Assembly: GCA_910578405.1 (NCBI GenBank)
Contig: CAJTQO010000010.1
Location: 27,120-91,119 of the forward strand
Length of the DNA stretch: 64,000 nt
Direction of reading: 5' to 3'
Source: an uncultured Lachnospiraceae bacterium
GTDB taxonomy: Bacteria; Bacillota; Clostridia; Lachnospirales; Lachnospiraceae
Position 1 is the stretch's first letter. Each line of letters begins with the position of its first letter. Below the pieces are notes generated by a model. It saw only the letters and a program-made list of their open reading frames with translations, was not told the DNA's origin and made no database searches. Both the position numbers and the translations under genes were made by a program. Of this stretch, positions 8,208-17,194 are shown one piece after another.

Positions 8208-9551
8208 TCACCCCATATTCAAAATTTCCCTTTTTACATTTCCCGTCTTTGCGTCCATTACAATGACGTCCGTCACGCCGCTTGCGCTGTTCGCCGCAAT
8301 CCCTATGCGCTCCACGCAGTCCGGCTCCACCGAATCTCTGTCAAAAGTAAAGGCCCATTCATAGTCCGCTGTAAAATCCAAATTGCTCCAAATATACTTC
8401 CCTCCCAACAGCTTCAGGCAGAAAAAGGGCTGCGCCCCGAATATATTCTCATCCGACCGAATCCTAACGCTCCGCCTCCCTGGCCCCAGTTCCGCTTCCA
8501 GCCTGCAGCTTTTGGGCTCCAGCTTAAAATACCTGCGCATCCCTTCCAACGCATTGCAGTATTCAAACGGCACGTCCGGATACCGCTGCGCGACGGCCCG
8601 GAGCATCCCCCGCATAAGCTCAATGTCATAGCACACATCCCTAAAGTCATGATCCGTAAAGGAAACCAACTGGTCCTTCCCTTTCCGCGCCTCGCAAAAC
8701 GCCTGCTCAAAATCCGCTTTGGAAATATTGCGCATCCTCGTGTTCATGTTCAGGCACCTGGCTATCGCCCTTTTGCAATCCCCCTTTTTCCGATAGTCGG
8801 CATAATCCGGATGGTAAGGCTCCCATGACGTAACCGCCCCGGCCCAATTGCCAAAACGTCCGTCCTGCACATCCCTTTGCCCTGTCGGCGCTTCCCCTTT
8901 CACCGCTTGGTTTGCATAGTCAAATGGTATCCACTGTTCGAGGAGCCAATGGGAATCCGGCCTTTCCGTATGGAACCCCGGCCTGTACGCCGATGGGAAA
9001 AAGCCGCGGTCTATCACCTTTCTGGCCAATATTTCGAAAATATGGGGAGATGACACATAATTCATCCCACAGGCATTGTATTCCCCATTTACCGGCAGCG
9101 GATGAAAGTGCCACTGTATCAAATCCCCATAGGCGTGCCCCGCCTTCTTACGGTACCAGTCATAGATGGAATGATGGCCCGCTATCCTCATTCTCGGATT
9201 CTCCCCGGTGAACCCTGCGTGATCCATGCAAAACCAACTGCATTTCCATCCCCCATTCCCGCTGTCTGGAAACCCTTCCCTGAATTCCGCGCTGTTTAGC
9301 CTGTCCATCATTGCTTCAATTTCCGCAAAATTCTTATGCGTGGACAAAAGGCTGGCATCCAGCATCCTGGCCACTTCCTTTTCCTTTCCCCCTAAATCAA
9401 TGCCGCCCCGCTGCAGCTTTTTCAGGTTTTCCTCCGTCGGTTCAATGCCCTCTATTCCAAAAACGGCCTCCAGCCTTTCAAAAGTGGCTGACAGCCCCTC
9501 ATATAACGGCCCTTCCGTGTCTATGCAATGCACGATGTACACCTTTGCCAT
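8208..9551 (-). CDS. NodB-like polysaccharide deacetylase / carbohydrate-active protein
   Basis: Start ATG at 9551 has GGGAGGGG seven bases upstream; a longer frame to 9569 overlaps the preceding gene. The protein is 447 residues without a signal peptide. Its opening VYIVHCIDTEGP and the later HFHPLP, YRPGFHTERPD and SFTDHDFRD patterns resemble the metal-binding Asp/His scaffold of NodB-fold deacetylases or related carbohydrate esterases. A C-terminal beta-rich region from about residue 340 may be a binding module. I infer a cytosolic sugar-modifying role. The motif match is imperfect, so enzymatic activity is uncertain. Confidence 0.55.
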   Translation of the reverse strand: MAKVYIVHCIDTEGPLYEGLSATFERLEAVFGIEGIEPTEENLKKLQRGGIDLGGKEKEVARMLDASLLSTHKNFAEIEAMMDRLNSAEFREGFPDSGNGGWKCSWFCMDHAGFTGENPRMRIAGHHSIYDWYRKKAGHAYGDLIQWHFHPLPVNGEYNACGMNYVSSPHIFEILARKVIDRGFFPSAYRPGFHTERPDSHWLLEQWIPFDYANQAVKGEAPTGQRDVQDGRFGNWAGAVTSWEPYHPDYADYRKKGDCKRAIARCLNMNTRMRNISKADFEQAFCEARKGKDQLVSFTDHDFRDVCYDIELMRGMLRAVAQRYPDVPFEYCNALEGMRRYFKLEPKSCRLEAELGPGRRSVRIRSDENIFGAQPFFCLKLLGGKYIWSNLDFTADYEWAFTFDRDSVEPDCVERIGIAANSASGVTDVIVMDAKTGNVKREILNMG

Positions 9552-9565
9552 ACCCGCCCCTCCCA

Positions 9566-10261
9566 TCACGTTCTTTCCATCTTATGCGACAGCAAAAAAC
9601 TGGCATAGGAAAAATCCAGTTCCGTGTCTATGTCAACGGATTCCATTCGCCCCATAATATACGCATAGGAGTTCCTGCCATAAAAGGACTGCAGACTCCT
9701 AAGCGCTTCCACTTTCGATATGTAAATCGCCCCATTTAACCTATAATGCTTTTTCAGTTCCTGCCTTCTCTCTAAATTCTTTTCATGGACAAAATGGAAT
9801 AAATTTAAATCTTCCGGCAATACGTTGCTTAACAAAGGGCTATGCCCGCATTCACAGACGCTTACGATAGAATCCGCCTTTTTGTCGTAAAACAGTCGGA
9901 AAGCGCCGTCAATGTTTTCCGTCGTCCTCAGCGGCGAAGTGGGCTGAAGGACAATGACGGCGTCATAATGCCTTCCCAATCTTTCATATCCATCCAGCGC
10001 TTCCAATATGGCGTCTAACGATTTGGACGCGTCCCCGGAATTTTCCGCGCTCCTCAAAAAAGGGACGCATGCGCCATACTTTCTTGCAATATTGGCGTAT
10101 TCCCTGGAATCCGTGGAAACCATCACTTCATCAATATATTGGCTTTCCAATGCGCTTTCTATGGCATAGGCCATCAATGGCTTCCCATTTAGCAACCTGA
10201 TATTTTTATCCTTTATTCCTTTTGAACCGCTTCTGGCCGTTATAATCCCTAAAGTCCTCAT
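9566..10261 (-). CDS. neuA: Acylneuraminate cytidylyltransferase (CMP-nonulosonate synthetase)
   Basis: It activates a nonulosonic acid with CTP to the CMP-sugar used by glycosyltransferases. The product is about 231 residues from the ATG at 10261, the family length. The N-terminal nucleotide-binding motif IITARSGSKGIKDKNIR, VSTDSREYANIA and LQPTSPLR are typical of NeuA/LegF/PseF. The neighbouring dehydratase and synthase point to a legionaminic-type sugar, so LegF would be the more specific name. It overlaps the PIG-L gene start region by a few bases in the longer frame. Confidence 0.9.
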   Translation of the reverse strand: MRTLGIITARSGSKGIKDKNIRLLNGKPLMAYAIESALESQYIDEVMVSTDSREYANIARKYGACVPFLRSAENSGDASKSLDAILEALDGYERLGRHYDAVIVLQPTSPLRTTENIDGAFRLFYDKKADSIVSVCECGHSPLLSNVLPEDLNLFHFVHEKNLERRQELKKHYRLNGAIYISKVEALRSLQSFYGRNSYAYIMGRMESVDIDTELDFSYASFLLSHKMERT

Positions 10262-10272
10262 ATGTCCCACTC

Positions 10273-10932
10273 TCATTCAATTGCTTTTATTAATCGAAAA
10301 GCTTCCGCATACACTGTCCCTGCTTCTGTCCCCCTAAGTACGGCCTGTGCCTTTATTGCATCCAGGCTTCTTGGAAAAGGCAGTTCATCCAGTTCGGTAT
10401 CATATATACGCAACGCCTCTAATTTCTTTTCCAGATAATCTGAAATATTTATATACAAATTAGGTTCGAACCGCTTATAAGGCATTCCAAAATTTGTCTC
10501 TGACAAGATTTCCATCGTCATAATTCGTTTAATATAATTACGGCGAAATATTTTTGAACTTGCATAAGCCGCTTCAAAAACATATTTATGATCGGAATGT
10601 GCATCATTATAATCCGGTAGGATAATGCATTCAGGCTTTATACTGTCAAATGCCCTTCCTATCTCCTGAACCAATTTTCCTTTTACACTTCCATTTAACC
10701 CGGCAGGCGTAAAACCCAAATTTATAAATCCGGAAAAATCAAAGCAATCCACCACACTGCTAATCTGGCGTCTGCGTTTCTCCTTAAACGCTTCACAATA
10801 CCCCCCCCCTGAATTTGCATCCGTAACATTTACCCAATAAATCTCATTTCCTTCATCCTTTAATTTAAAAATGCTCCCTCCGGCGCCTAATGTTTCATCA
10901 TCAGGATGCGGGGACACAACCGCAATTCTCAT
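10273..10932 (-). CDS. PIG-L family N-deacetylase
   Basis: The 219-residue protein starts MRIAVVSPHPDDE, the zinc-binding PHPDDE signature, and has a second histidine motif in DAHSDHKY. PIG-L/LmbE enzymes remove acetyl groups from GlcNAc-linked substrates or nucleotide sugars. In this position, immediately after the formyltransferase-epimerase fusion and before the CMP-transferase, it may free an amino group on the nonulosonate or its precursor for re-acylation. That role is inferred from context only. Confidence 0.85.
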   Translation of the reverse strand: MRIAVVSPHPDDETLGAGGSIFKLKDEGNEIYWVNVTDANSGGGYCEAFKEKRRRQISSVVDCFDFSGFINLGFTPAGLNGSVKGKLVQEIGRAFDSIKPECIILPDYNDAHSDHKYVFEAAYASSKIFRRNYIKRIMTMEILSETNFGMPYKRFEPNLYINISDYLEKKLEALRIYDTELDELPFPRSLDAIKAQAVLRGTEAGTVYAEAFRLIKAIE

Positions 10933-10940
10933 AACAAACT

Positions 10941-12776
10941 CTATATCCTCCTCACAAACCGCTTCGTATTCAATTCTTTACCTGGAACCTCATCATATTC
11001 CCTTAAGAATTTCACAGCTTTTTTTGCCGCTTCCCCATCGCCGAAAGATGTTTTATACTTTTCAAATTCTTTTTTTATTACTTCATAGTGGTCGATGATC
11101 CCGTTTATCCTTTTGGCAATTTCTCCTGCATCTATCTCCACATCAGCCACATTCCCACATCTTGGCCTTCCTTTCTGCCGATCCCCCATATTCAGGACAG
11201 GACACATATAAAATGGCGTTTCCAACAGCCCTGCGCTGGAATTCCCTGCTATAACTGTTTTAAACCCCTCCATAAGCGCATGGAGTTTAGGCGTTCCCAA
11301 TGTTTTTACAACTGTAATCCTTCTGTTTCCTGTCATTGCATCAAGATATCTGATAATGCCTGCTGACCCATGGTCGAAATTGGGATATGTAATGATTACC
11401 CTGTAAGCCTTACTCTTCAAAACCCCTTCCAAACACTCTTTATATTCCAAAAGATTTTCCTCTTCACTTTTATATGGCCCGGAATGATAGATAAACACAA
11501 CACACACGCCTTCCCCTATGTGAAACTCTCTTTCCAGTTGTTCCTTAGAAGCAATCAGACCCAACCGCCCATAATCAAAGCTTGGGTTTCCCATATTACA
11601 GATTCTGCTGTCTTCCTCCCCCAACTGTCTTAGCGTTTTTACGCATTCCTCATGAAACGGCAAATGAATGCATGCCATTTTTGATATGCAATGCCTTATG
11701 TTCGTATCAAAATATGGGACATCGGCTATATCTCCGCCAGCCACATGCACCAATGGGACTTGCCCATAAAAAGCAGCCAATGCAAACCCCAAACTCTCTA
11801 TCCTGTCTCCAAGAACAATGGCATATTTATATGGATAACTCTCCTGTTTCCGTAAATACTGAAATACTTTCCTGTAAACATCAGGAAGCGAATTAAAATA
11901 AGCGTCACCTCTGCTTTCCGCCTGCAGTATAATAAAGTTTACATTGTAATGGTTTCTCTTAATATACTCTCTCTTCTCTTCTAAATCCTGCCCTCCATTG
12001 AAAAAATAACTTCCATAAACGAGAACATCCACGTAATACAAACCGCTCATCTCTAAAACCAACGGAAATAATATGCCTAATTCCGCCCGGTTTCCCACAA
12101 AAAACACCGCTCGCTTCCGGTTGAAATAATCCGATACATCCTTTATTTTACTATTCCAAAGGTTCTTAGGGACAGTCAGGCAAGGCATATATTTTTCTCC
12201 AGAATCCTCATTGGAAATAGACGCGTCCATCCCTCCTGCATCCATTTTCGTTATGATTTCCTCTGCATTATCCAATATAAAACAAGAGAAACTTTCATTA
12301 TATCCATCTAACGCCTCCGTATACGGCATATCCATTTCCACAGGAAATTTACTCCTGTTTACTATCCTTCCCGTATCTATCCCAAAATCCACTTCATGGC
12401 ATGACATCCCCCATTCTTCTTCCTTATTTTTTATCTGCCATTGTATAGGAGCCCTCCCTTTGTAATATGGCAAATAAGACGCATGAAAATTATATATTTT
12501 CATTTTGTTGAGAATATCCTGTTGAAAGATTTCATTGCCATAGGCAACCGAAAATCCAACAGCCTCATCTTCCGAAATAAGTGGCAGGATGTCTTTATAC
12601 CTTTTATAAACAGGAATGGCAAAAGAACATGCCAAATCATAAACCTTATTCCTGTATATGTCTTTGTCCTCCCGGTCATAATTTGTTACAACATAGGAAA
12701 CAAATATGTCCCTTTCCAATATTTTCTTTAACGCAAGATATCCCAAATTCCAATTTCCAAAAAATATAATTTTCAT
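10941..12776 (-). CDS. Fusion: formyltransferase domain + hydrolysing UDP/GDP-HexNAc 2-epimerase (NeuC/LegG-like)
   Basis: A 611-residue two-domain protein. Residues 1 to about 205 are a 10-formyl-THF-dependent formyltransferase, with catalytic Asn96 and His98 in YNFHASYLPYYKG and Asp130 in HEVDFGIDTG. Residues from about 221 are a NeuC-type hydrolysing 2-epimerase: FFVGNRAELG, VLGDRIESLG, HVAGGDIAD, IRHCISKM and AGNSSAG. In legionaminate synthesis the 4-amino group is acylated (LegH), then the nucleotide is hydrolysed with C2 inversion (LegG). The fusion would couple these steps, with formyl as the acyl group. This is inference. I prefer the ATG at 12776 (AAAAGGATGGGCAAT upstream) over 12785. 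The stop is UAG. Confidence 0.85.
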   Translation of the reverse strand: MKIIFFGNWNLGYLALKKILERDIFVSYVVTNYDREDKDIYRNKVYDLACSFAIPVYKRYKDILPLISEDEAVGFSVAYGNEIFQQDILNKMKIYNFHASYLPYYKGRAPIQWQIKNKEEEWGMSCHEVDFGIDTGRIVNRSKFPVEMDMPYTEALDGYNESFSCFILDNAEEIITKMDAGGMDASISNEDSGEKYMPCLTVPKNLWNSKIKDVSDYFNRKRAVFFVGNRAELGILFPLVLEMSGLYYVDVLVYGSYFFNGGQDLEEKREYIKRNHYNVNFIILQAESRGDAYFNSLPDVYRKVFQYLRKQESYPYKYAIVLGDRIESLGFALAAFYGQVPLVHVAGGDIADVPYFDTNIRHCISKMACIHLPFHEECVKTLRQLGEEDSRICNMGNPSFDYGRLGLIASKEQLEREFHIGEGVCVVFIYHSGPYKSEEENLLEYKECLEGVLKSKAYRVIITYPNFDHGSAGIIRYLDAMTGNRRITVVKTLGTPKLHALMEGFKTVIAGNSSAGLLETPFYMCPVLNMGDRQKGRPRCGNVADVEIDAGEIAKRINGIIDHYEVIKKEFEKYKTSFGDGEAAKKAVKFLREYDEVPGKELNTKRFVRRI

Positions 12777-12789
12777 ATTGCCCATCCTT

Positions 12790-13491
12790 TTAGCAATCCC
12801 TTAAAATTTCCTTTGCTTTCCTAATTCCACAATTAAACAGCAAGTCAATACTGCTCAAATATGGAATAAACCCATCAAACTGTTGTGGGTAAACAGGATG
12901 TTTAAACTCCTGCCAGACTACCTCCACTCCTGCATCTTCATATAATTCCGGAATAAAATAATTCCTTGCGCCTGTACCGGACAAATACCGCCTGCTCCCT
13001 GCCGCTTTTACCAGACGGATGATTCGTTCATTGCTTTTCCCTGTCACTTTTAACTCACTTGCATATTTTATTTCGATATCCTTAATATCAAACATCAGCA
13101 TCAGCAGTTCTATGGATTTCATATTAAAGTCAACCATCTTATTACATGGAAAAGAATATAATAATTCCATATACGGATAAATTTCACCAAAATACTCTGC
13201 CGCCCTATAATTTTCCTTAATCAGGTTTAACCCTCGCTTCTTCCAGCTATCCTCCTCCGATAAAAATATTTCATTAATCATACATCCATAAGGCGGCTTG
13301 CGGATTCCCACATTAATCCACTGTTCCCCACGGACAGTCTTAATTTTATCTCTGCTAGTCATTGTCCTGCTTCCCCGGACATACTGCACATTGTCCAACA
13401 CAATGTATATATCCGCCAAAAGCAGCCTGTGAAAAAAACCTAAATAAGGCATAAAATCCGGTTGATGGATTACAACTAATGGATCCTTCAT
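12790..13491 (-). CDS. WbqC-family protein
   Basis: The 233-residue protein begins VVIHQPDFMPYLGFFHRLLLAD, the hallmark of the WbqC family, with INVGIRKPP and YLSGTGARNY also typical. WbqC proteins occur in O-antigen and glycan clusters next to amino-sugar genes; their reaction is not established. Here the gene sits between neuB and the formyltransferase-epimerase fusion, so it probably modifies the nonulosonate or its precursor. Start ATG at 13491 lies two bases after the neuB stop and has GGAGAG upstream, suggesting translational coupling. Confidence 0.85.
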   Translation of the reverse strand: MKDPLVVIHQPDFMPYLGFFHRLLLADIYIVLDNVQYVRGSRTMTSRDKIKTVRGEQWINVGIRKPPYGCMINEIFLSEEDSWKKRGLNLIKENYRAAEYFGEIYPYMELLYSFPCNKMVDFNMKSIELLMLMFDIKDIEIKYASELKVTGKSNERIIRLVKAAGSRRYLSGTGARNYFIPELYEDAGVEVVWQEFKHPVYPQQFDGFIPYLSSIDLLFNCGIRKAKEILRDC

Positions 13492-13492
13492 T

Positions 13493-14506
13493 TCATCTCT
13501 CCAATTCCTCTGCACAAATCATATCATCTGGAAAATAGACATGCTTTGCCATCCTGCCTATCAAATCATCCCACAGCATAGGGCTTATTCCATTCCCTGG
13601 ACGTTTTGCGATTATATTTTTGTCTGTAAAGATATCACCTGCTTGAATCTTACAAGCCGCCACAATGCTTTTTCTTGCGGCGCTTACATTTTCCCTTTCC
13701 GAATCAGACACCCGCTTCACCCCGTCCCCCAATGCAATCCCGACTTTCCGGATGCCTTCCACCATCTGTTTTAACTCATGGGGCTCCAGGCTCGCTTTAT
13801 GGTCTGGCCCTTCCATATGCCTGCTTAATGTAAAATGCTTTTCAATCACGCACGCCCCTAAAGCAACTGCAGCCAAAGGCGCTTCCAATCCTCGGGTATG
13901 ATCGGAATACCCGACCGGGAGTCCCGTTTCTTTCCCCATTTCCACCATAGCCAGGAGATTGACATCCTTCATCGGGGTTGGATACTGTGAATTGCAGTGA
14001 AGCAGGATAATATTTTCCGTCCCGTTATCCCTAAGTATTTTCACCGCTGCCTTTACTTCCTCCATACTGCTCATCCCGGTTGAAAGCATTACTTGTTTCT
14101 TCTGTTTTGCCACTTCACGCAAATACGGAAGGTTGGTTATCTCCCCGGAAGGCGCTTTGAAAACCGGCATGTCCATACGGGCAAGAAGCCGGACGCTTTC
14201 CAGGTCAAAAGGCGTAGATAAAAACATGATTTTTTTCTGATTGCAGTATTCCATCAAGTCCCTATGCATCTTTGGCGTCAATTCCAGCTTCCGCAGCATT
14301 TCCAACTGCGTTTCCGCTTGGCCTGTCACTTCTGCCTGATATCCTGCCTTTGCCGCGGTTTTGCATACAATCTTTTCTGCCTGAAATGTCTGAAACTTCA
14401 CAGCATCCGCCCCTGCCTGGCTGGCAGCGTCAATTAACTGTCTTGCAATCCCCATATCGCCATTATGATTTACCCCTGCCTCCGCTATTACAAACACCCC
14501 ATTCAT
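13493..14506 (-). CDS. neuB: N-acetylneuraminate/legionaminate synthase (NeuB/LegI type)
   Basis: It condenses a 6-carbon ManNAc-type sugar with phosphoenolpyruvate to make a nine-carbon nonulosonic acid. The 337-residue length fits a TIM barrel followed by a C-terminal SAF antifreeze-like domain (GDIFTDKNIIAKRPG). Conserved segments are IAEAGVNHNGD, VKFQTFQ, FLSTPFD, KAPSGEITN, GYSDHT and EKHFTLSR. The KAGYQ region and the neighbouring LegB and PtmE homologues favour legionaminate-like over pseudaminate synthesis. Confidence 0.93.
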   Translation of the reverse strand: MNGVFVIAEAGVNHNGDMGIARQLIDAASQAGADAVKFQTFQAEKIVCKTAAKAGYQAEVTGQAETQLEMLRKLELTPKMHRDLMEYCNQKKIMFLSTPFDLESVRLLARMDMPVFKAPSGEITNLPYLREVAKQKKQVMLSTGMSSMEEVKAAVKILRDNGTENIILLHCNSQYPTPMKDVNLLAMVEMGKETGLPVGYSDHTRGLEAPLAAVALGACVIEKHFTLSRHMEGPDHKASLEPHELKQMVEGIRKVGIALGDGVKRVSDSERENVSAARKSIVAACKIQAGDIFTDKNIIAKRPGNGISPMLWDDLIGRMAKHVYFPDDMICAEELER

Positions 14507-14528
14507 ATGTCTGCGCCCCTATCCCATA

Positions 14529-15152
14529 TTATTTTTCCACCCCATACCAGACCGTATGCTCCGGAAGGTCTTTCCTTACCACAGCGCCTGCCCCTACGAT
14601 ACAATTTTCCCCTATCCTTTTTCCCTGAATTACCGTTGCATTGGCGCCAACCAAAGTTCTTTCGCCAACTGACACGCCGCCGCACAATACAGCTCCCACT
14701 GCTATATGGGAAAACGCTCCCACCATGCAGTCATGCTCTACCACAGCCTTGGTATTGATAATCCCCATTCTTCCAATTTTCGCGTTGGCATTAACCACTG
14801 CGCCTTTGCCAACAAAAACCCCTTCCTCCAGTTGCGCTTTTTGAGATACCGCTGCCGTGGGATCTATGATATCAGGAATCGCGTACCCAATGCCCTTCAG
14901 TTTTCGGTACAACCTATCCCTTACCTGTCCATGCCCCATAAAACCCACAGTTATAAAGGCATTCCTGACTCCTCTGTCAAAATACTTCTGCATAGCGTCA
15001 TCCAAACCTAGCACACGGTAATCCCGCAAACCTTTTCCTTGCATCTTTTCTGTATCCAAAAAGCCAATAACGTTATAATCCCCTTTTTCCTCGATGCTGT
15101 CCACCACACTGTGCGCATGTCCTCCAAGGCCAAACAATAAAATGTCTTCCAT
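14529..15152 (-). CDS. neuD: NeuD/PglD-type sugar acyltransferase
   Basis: Start ATG at 15152 follows the upstream stop by one base (TGAAATG), indicating coupling. The 207-residue protein has an N-terminal PglD-like Rossmann domain (LFGLGGHAHSVVDS) and a C-terminal left-handed beta-helix with hexapeptide repeats ending GAGAVVRKDLPEHTVWYG. The His in EHDCMVG is the expected catalytic base. The family includes NeuD O-acetylases and the LegH/PglD N-acetylases, so it could acetylate the 4-amino sugar or the finished nonulosonate. It competes conceptually with the formyltransferase domain of the fusion protein for the N-acylation role. Confidence 0.85.
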   Translation of the reverse strand: MEDILLFGLGGHAHSVVDSIEEKGDYNVIGFLDTEKMQGKGLRDYRVLGLDDAMQKYFDRGVRNAFITVGFMGHGQVRDRLYRKLKGIGYAIPDIIDPTAAVSQKAQLEEGVFVGKGAVVNANAKIGRMGIINTKAVVEHDCMVGAFSHIAVGAVLCGGVSVGERTLVGANATVIQGKRIGENCIVGAGAVVRKDLPEHTVWYGVEK

Positions 15153-15153
15153 T

Positions 15154-16194
15154 TCACCCACACCCCAGCCTTGCCTTCATTTTTTCCAGTTCATCTAGCT
15201 GCCCCATATCCAGCCACCTCTCTTCGTGGATTGGATATATGCCTATTTTCCTGCCACTGTCCAAATACCGTCCTACAATTGCCGGGAAATCAATGGCCTT
15301 CCCCTCTTCCTGACTCTCTATCACTTCCGGTTCTACAAAATAACACCCCGTATTGGTAAAGAAAGACATTTTCGGCTTTTCCTGCATAGACTCAATATTT
15401 CCGTTTTCCCCCACCTTGACCACTCCATATGGAATTGTGAAATTTTTTAAAGAACATACCATTGTGATTAAATTTCCTGCTTCCATATGCTGTCTGTATA
15501 CCTTTGTCAAATCTTCATCAATCAAAATATCACAGTTGGTCAAAATAAAGGTTCCGTCTATTTTCCCTTTTAACAGGCTAATGCCGCCGCCTGTGCCAAG
15601 CGCTTTTTCCTCTGTCACAAACTCCAGTTGGTAGGGCTTGTCCAATTCATCAAAATAGGCTTTAATCATATTCCTTTTATAATTAACAATCATATAAAAC
15701 TGTGTGCAGCCATAAGAATAAAACTGTCTGATAATATGCTCCGCAATCGGATAATCCCCTACCGGAATCAGCGGTTTGGGAAGGATATTTGTATACGGCA
15801 GAAGCCTTTTCCCCATCCCCCCTGCCATAATCACTACAGGCATCCCTTTCTCCAGTGTGCCATGCCCTTGTTCCTCCCCATCCAGAAAAACAACTTTTTT
15901 TATCCTATGTCCGCTGTCCACAATTGGCATGGCCCCAATGCCATATTCCCTCATAGTGGCAGCCGCCAAATCCGCCTGCGCCTCATACAGATACTGTGGT
16001 TGATAATTTGCGGCATACCTGACTGCCGCATGTAAATCCCCTTTCTTTAAAATCCACCGACGGATATCCCCGTCCGTAAGGGATGCCAACAGCCTTCCAT
16101 CTTTGTGTACAAATAAAGTTTTCCTTGTATTCCTATCAATCTGTTCCATTGCATCCAGTATGCTTTTGTCTTCCTCAATATACATCTCATTCAT
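15154..16194 (-). CDS. ptmE: CBS-domain nucleotidyltransferase, PtmE-like (sugar-1-phosphate guanylyltransferase)
   Basis: The 346-residue protein joins two N-terminal CBS repeats (LLASLTDGDIRRWIL, GAMPIVD) to a nucleotidyltransferase domain with VVIMAGGMGKRLLPYT, PKPLIPVGD and NCDILIDED. This architecture matches Campylobacter PtmE, which makes GDP-glucosamine at the start of the GDP-dependent legionaminic acid route. Its neighbour is a LegB-like dehydratase acting on GDP-GlcNAc. Another nucleotide or sugar cannot be excluded from sequence. Confidence 0.8.
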   Translation of the reverse strand: MNEMYIEEDKSILDAMEQIDRNTRKTLFVHKDGRLLASLTDGDIRRWILKKGDLHAAVRYAANYQPQYLYEAQADLAAATMREYGIGAMPIVDSGHRIKKVVFLDGEEQGHGTLEKGMPVVIMAGGMGKRLLPYTNILPKPLIPVGDYPIAEHIIRQFYSYGCTQFYMIVNYKRNMIKAYFDELDKPYQLEFVTEEKALGTGGGISLLKGKIDGTFILTNCDILIDEDLTKVYRQHMEAGNLITMVCSLKNFTIPYGVVKVGENGNIESMQEKPKMSFFTNTGCYFVEPEVIESQEEGKAIDFPAIVGRYLDSGRKIGIYPIHEERWLDMGQLDELEKMKARLGCG

Positions 16195-16213
16195 AGCTGG
16201 CAGCCCCTCATTT

Positions 16214-17194
16214 TCATAGGTTATAAATGTCCGTTTTATATTTTTCCAGATTGCCTTTGAAAAAACTTATTGTTTCTTTTAACCCCTCTTCCAAGGCATA
16301 TTGGGGCTTCCATCCCGTCAGTCTGCATATTTTGGCATTGCATCCAAGAAGCCGGTTTACTTCACTCTTTTCCGGACGCATCCTCTCTCCCTCACAAACA
16401 ATTTCCGCCTCAGGATTCATCAGCCTGATTAGTTCACGGGCAAGCGTTCCGATGGATATTTCTTTTTGCGTAGCAATATTTATTTCTTCCCCAATGGTTT
16501 GGTCTGACTCAAAAACAGACAAAAATCCCCGGACCGTGTCCTTCACATAATTAAAATCCCTGGTAGGCGTTAATGAGCCTAGCTTTATTTGTTGTTTTCC
16601 TGCCAAAAGTTGCGTAATAATGGTGGGAATAACAGCCCTTGCTGACTGTCTTGGGCCGTATGTATTAAATGGCCTTACCACCGTTACTGGCAACTGAAAT
16701 GAGCGGTAAAAACTTTCTGCCAGCCTGTCAGCCCCTATTTTCGTTGCCGCATAAGGAGACTGCCCCTGGAAGGGATGCTTTTCATCTATCGGGACATATT
16801 GCGCCGTACCATATACCTCTGAAGTTGATGTGACCAACACTCTTCCGGTTTCCAACCTCCTGGCAGCTTGCAAAACATTCAGCGTACCCTTTATATTCGT
16901 ATCCACATAAGCGTCCGGCGCATGATAACTGTAGGGTATGGCAATCAAAGCAGCCAAATGAAACACAGCGTCCATGCCCTGCATGGCCTCCGCCACACCG
17001 TGGGGATCCCGGACATCGCCCGGAAAAACTTCCACCTCTTTCATAATGTCCAAAGGAAGCGACTCCAGCCATCCCCAACTGTTAAAGGAGTTATAACAAA
17101 CAAAAGCCCTTACTTGGTATCCTTTTTTGACTAGTTCTTCCGTCAGATGGCTGCCAATAAAACCATCGGAACCGGTTACTAATATTTTTTCCAT
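16214..17194 (-). CDS. legB: LegB-like GDP/UDP-GlcNAc 4,6-dehydratase (SDR)
   Basis: An extended SDR of 326 residues with VTGSDGFIGSHL, STSEVYG and the YAATK catalytic pair. The early segment FVCYNSFNSWGWLE is characteristic of LegB, which turns GDP-GlcNAc into the 4-keto-6-deoxy sugar. The next enzyme, a LegC-type aminotransferase, is absent from the window. The ATG overlaps the preceding stop as TGATG (17194), so translation is coupled. It ends with KYKTDIYNL, slightly long of the barrel. Confidence 0.87.
   Translation of the reverse strand: MEKILVTGSDGFIGSHLTEELVKKGYQVRAFVCYNSFNSWGWLESLPLDIMKEVEVFPGDVRDPHGVAEAMQGMDAVFHLAALIAIPYSYHAPDAYVDTNIKGTLNVLQAARRLETGRVLVTSTSEVYGTAQYVPIDEKHPFQGQSPYAATKIGADRLAESFYRSFQLPVTVVRPFNTYGPRQSARAVIPTIITQLLAGKQQIKLGSLTPTRDFNYVKDTVRGFLSVFESDQTIGEEINIATQKEISIGTLARELIRLMNPEAEIVCEGERMRPEKSEVNRLLGCNAKICRLTGWKPQYALEEGLKETISFFKGNLEKYKTDIYNL

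Noticed and set aside
8184..8828. Plus-strand 214-codon ORF
   Set aside because: Antisense to the deacetylase-like gene; no ribosome site and Pro/Arg-rich shadow composition.
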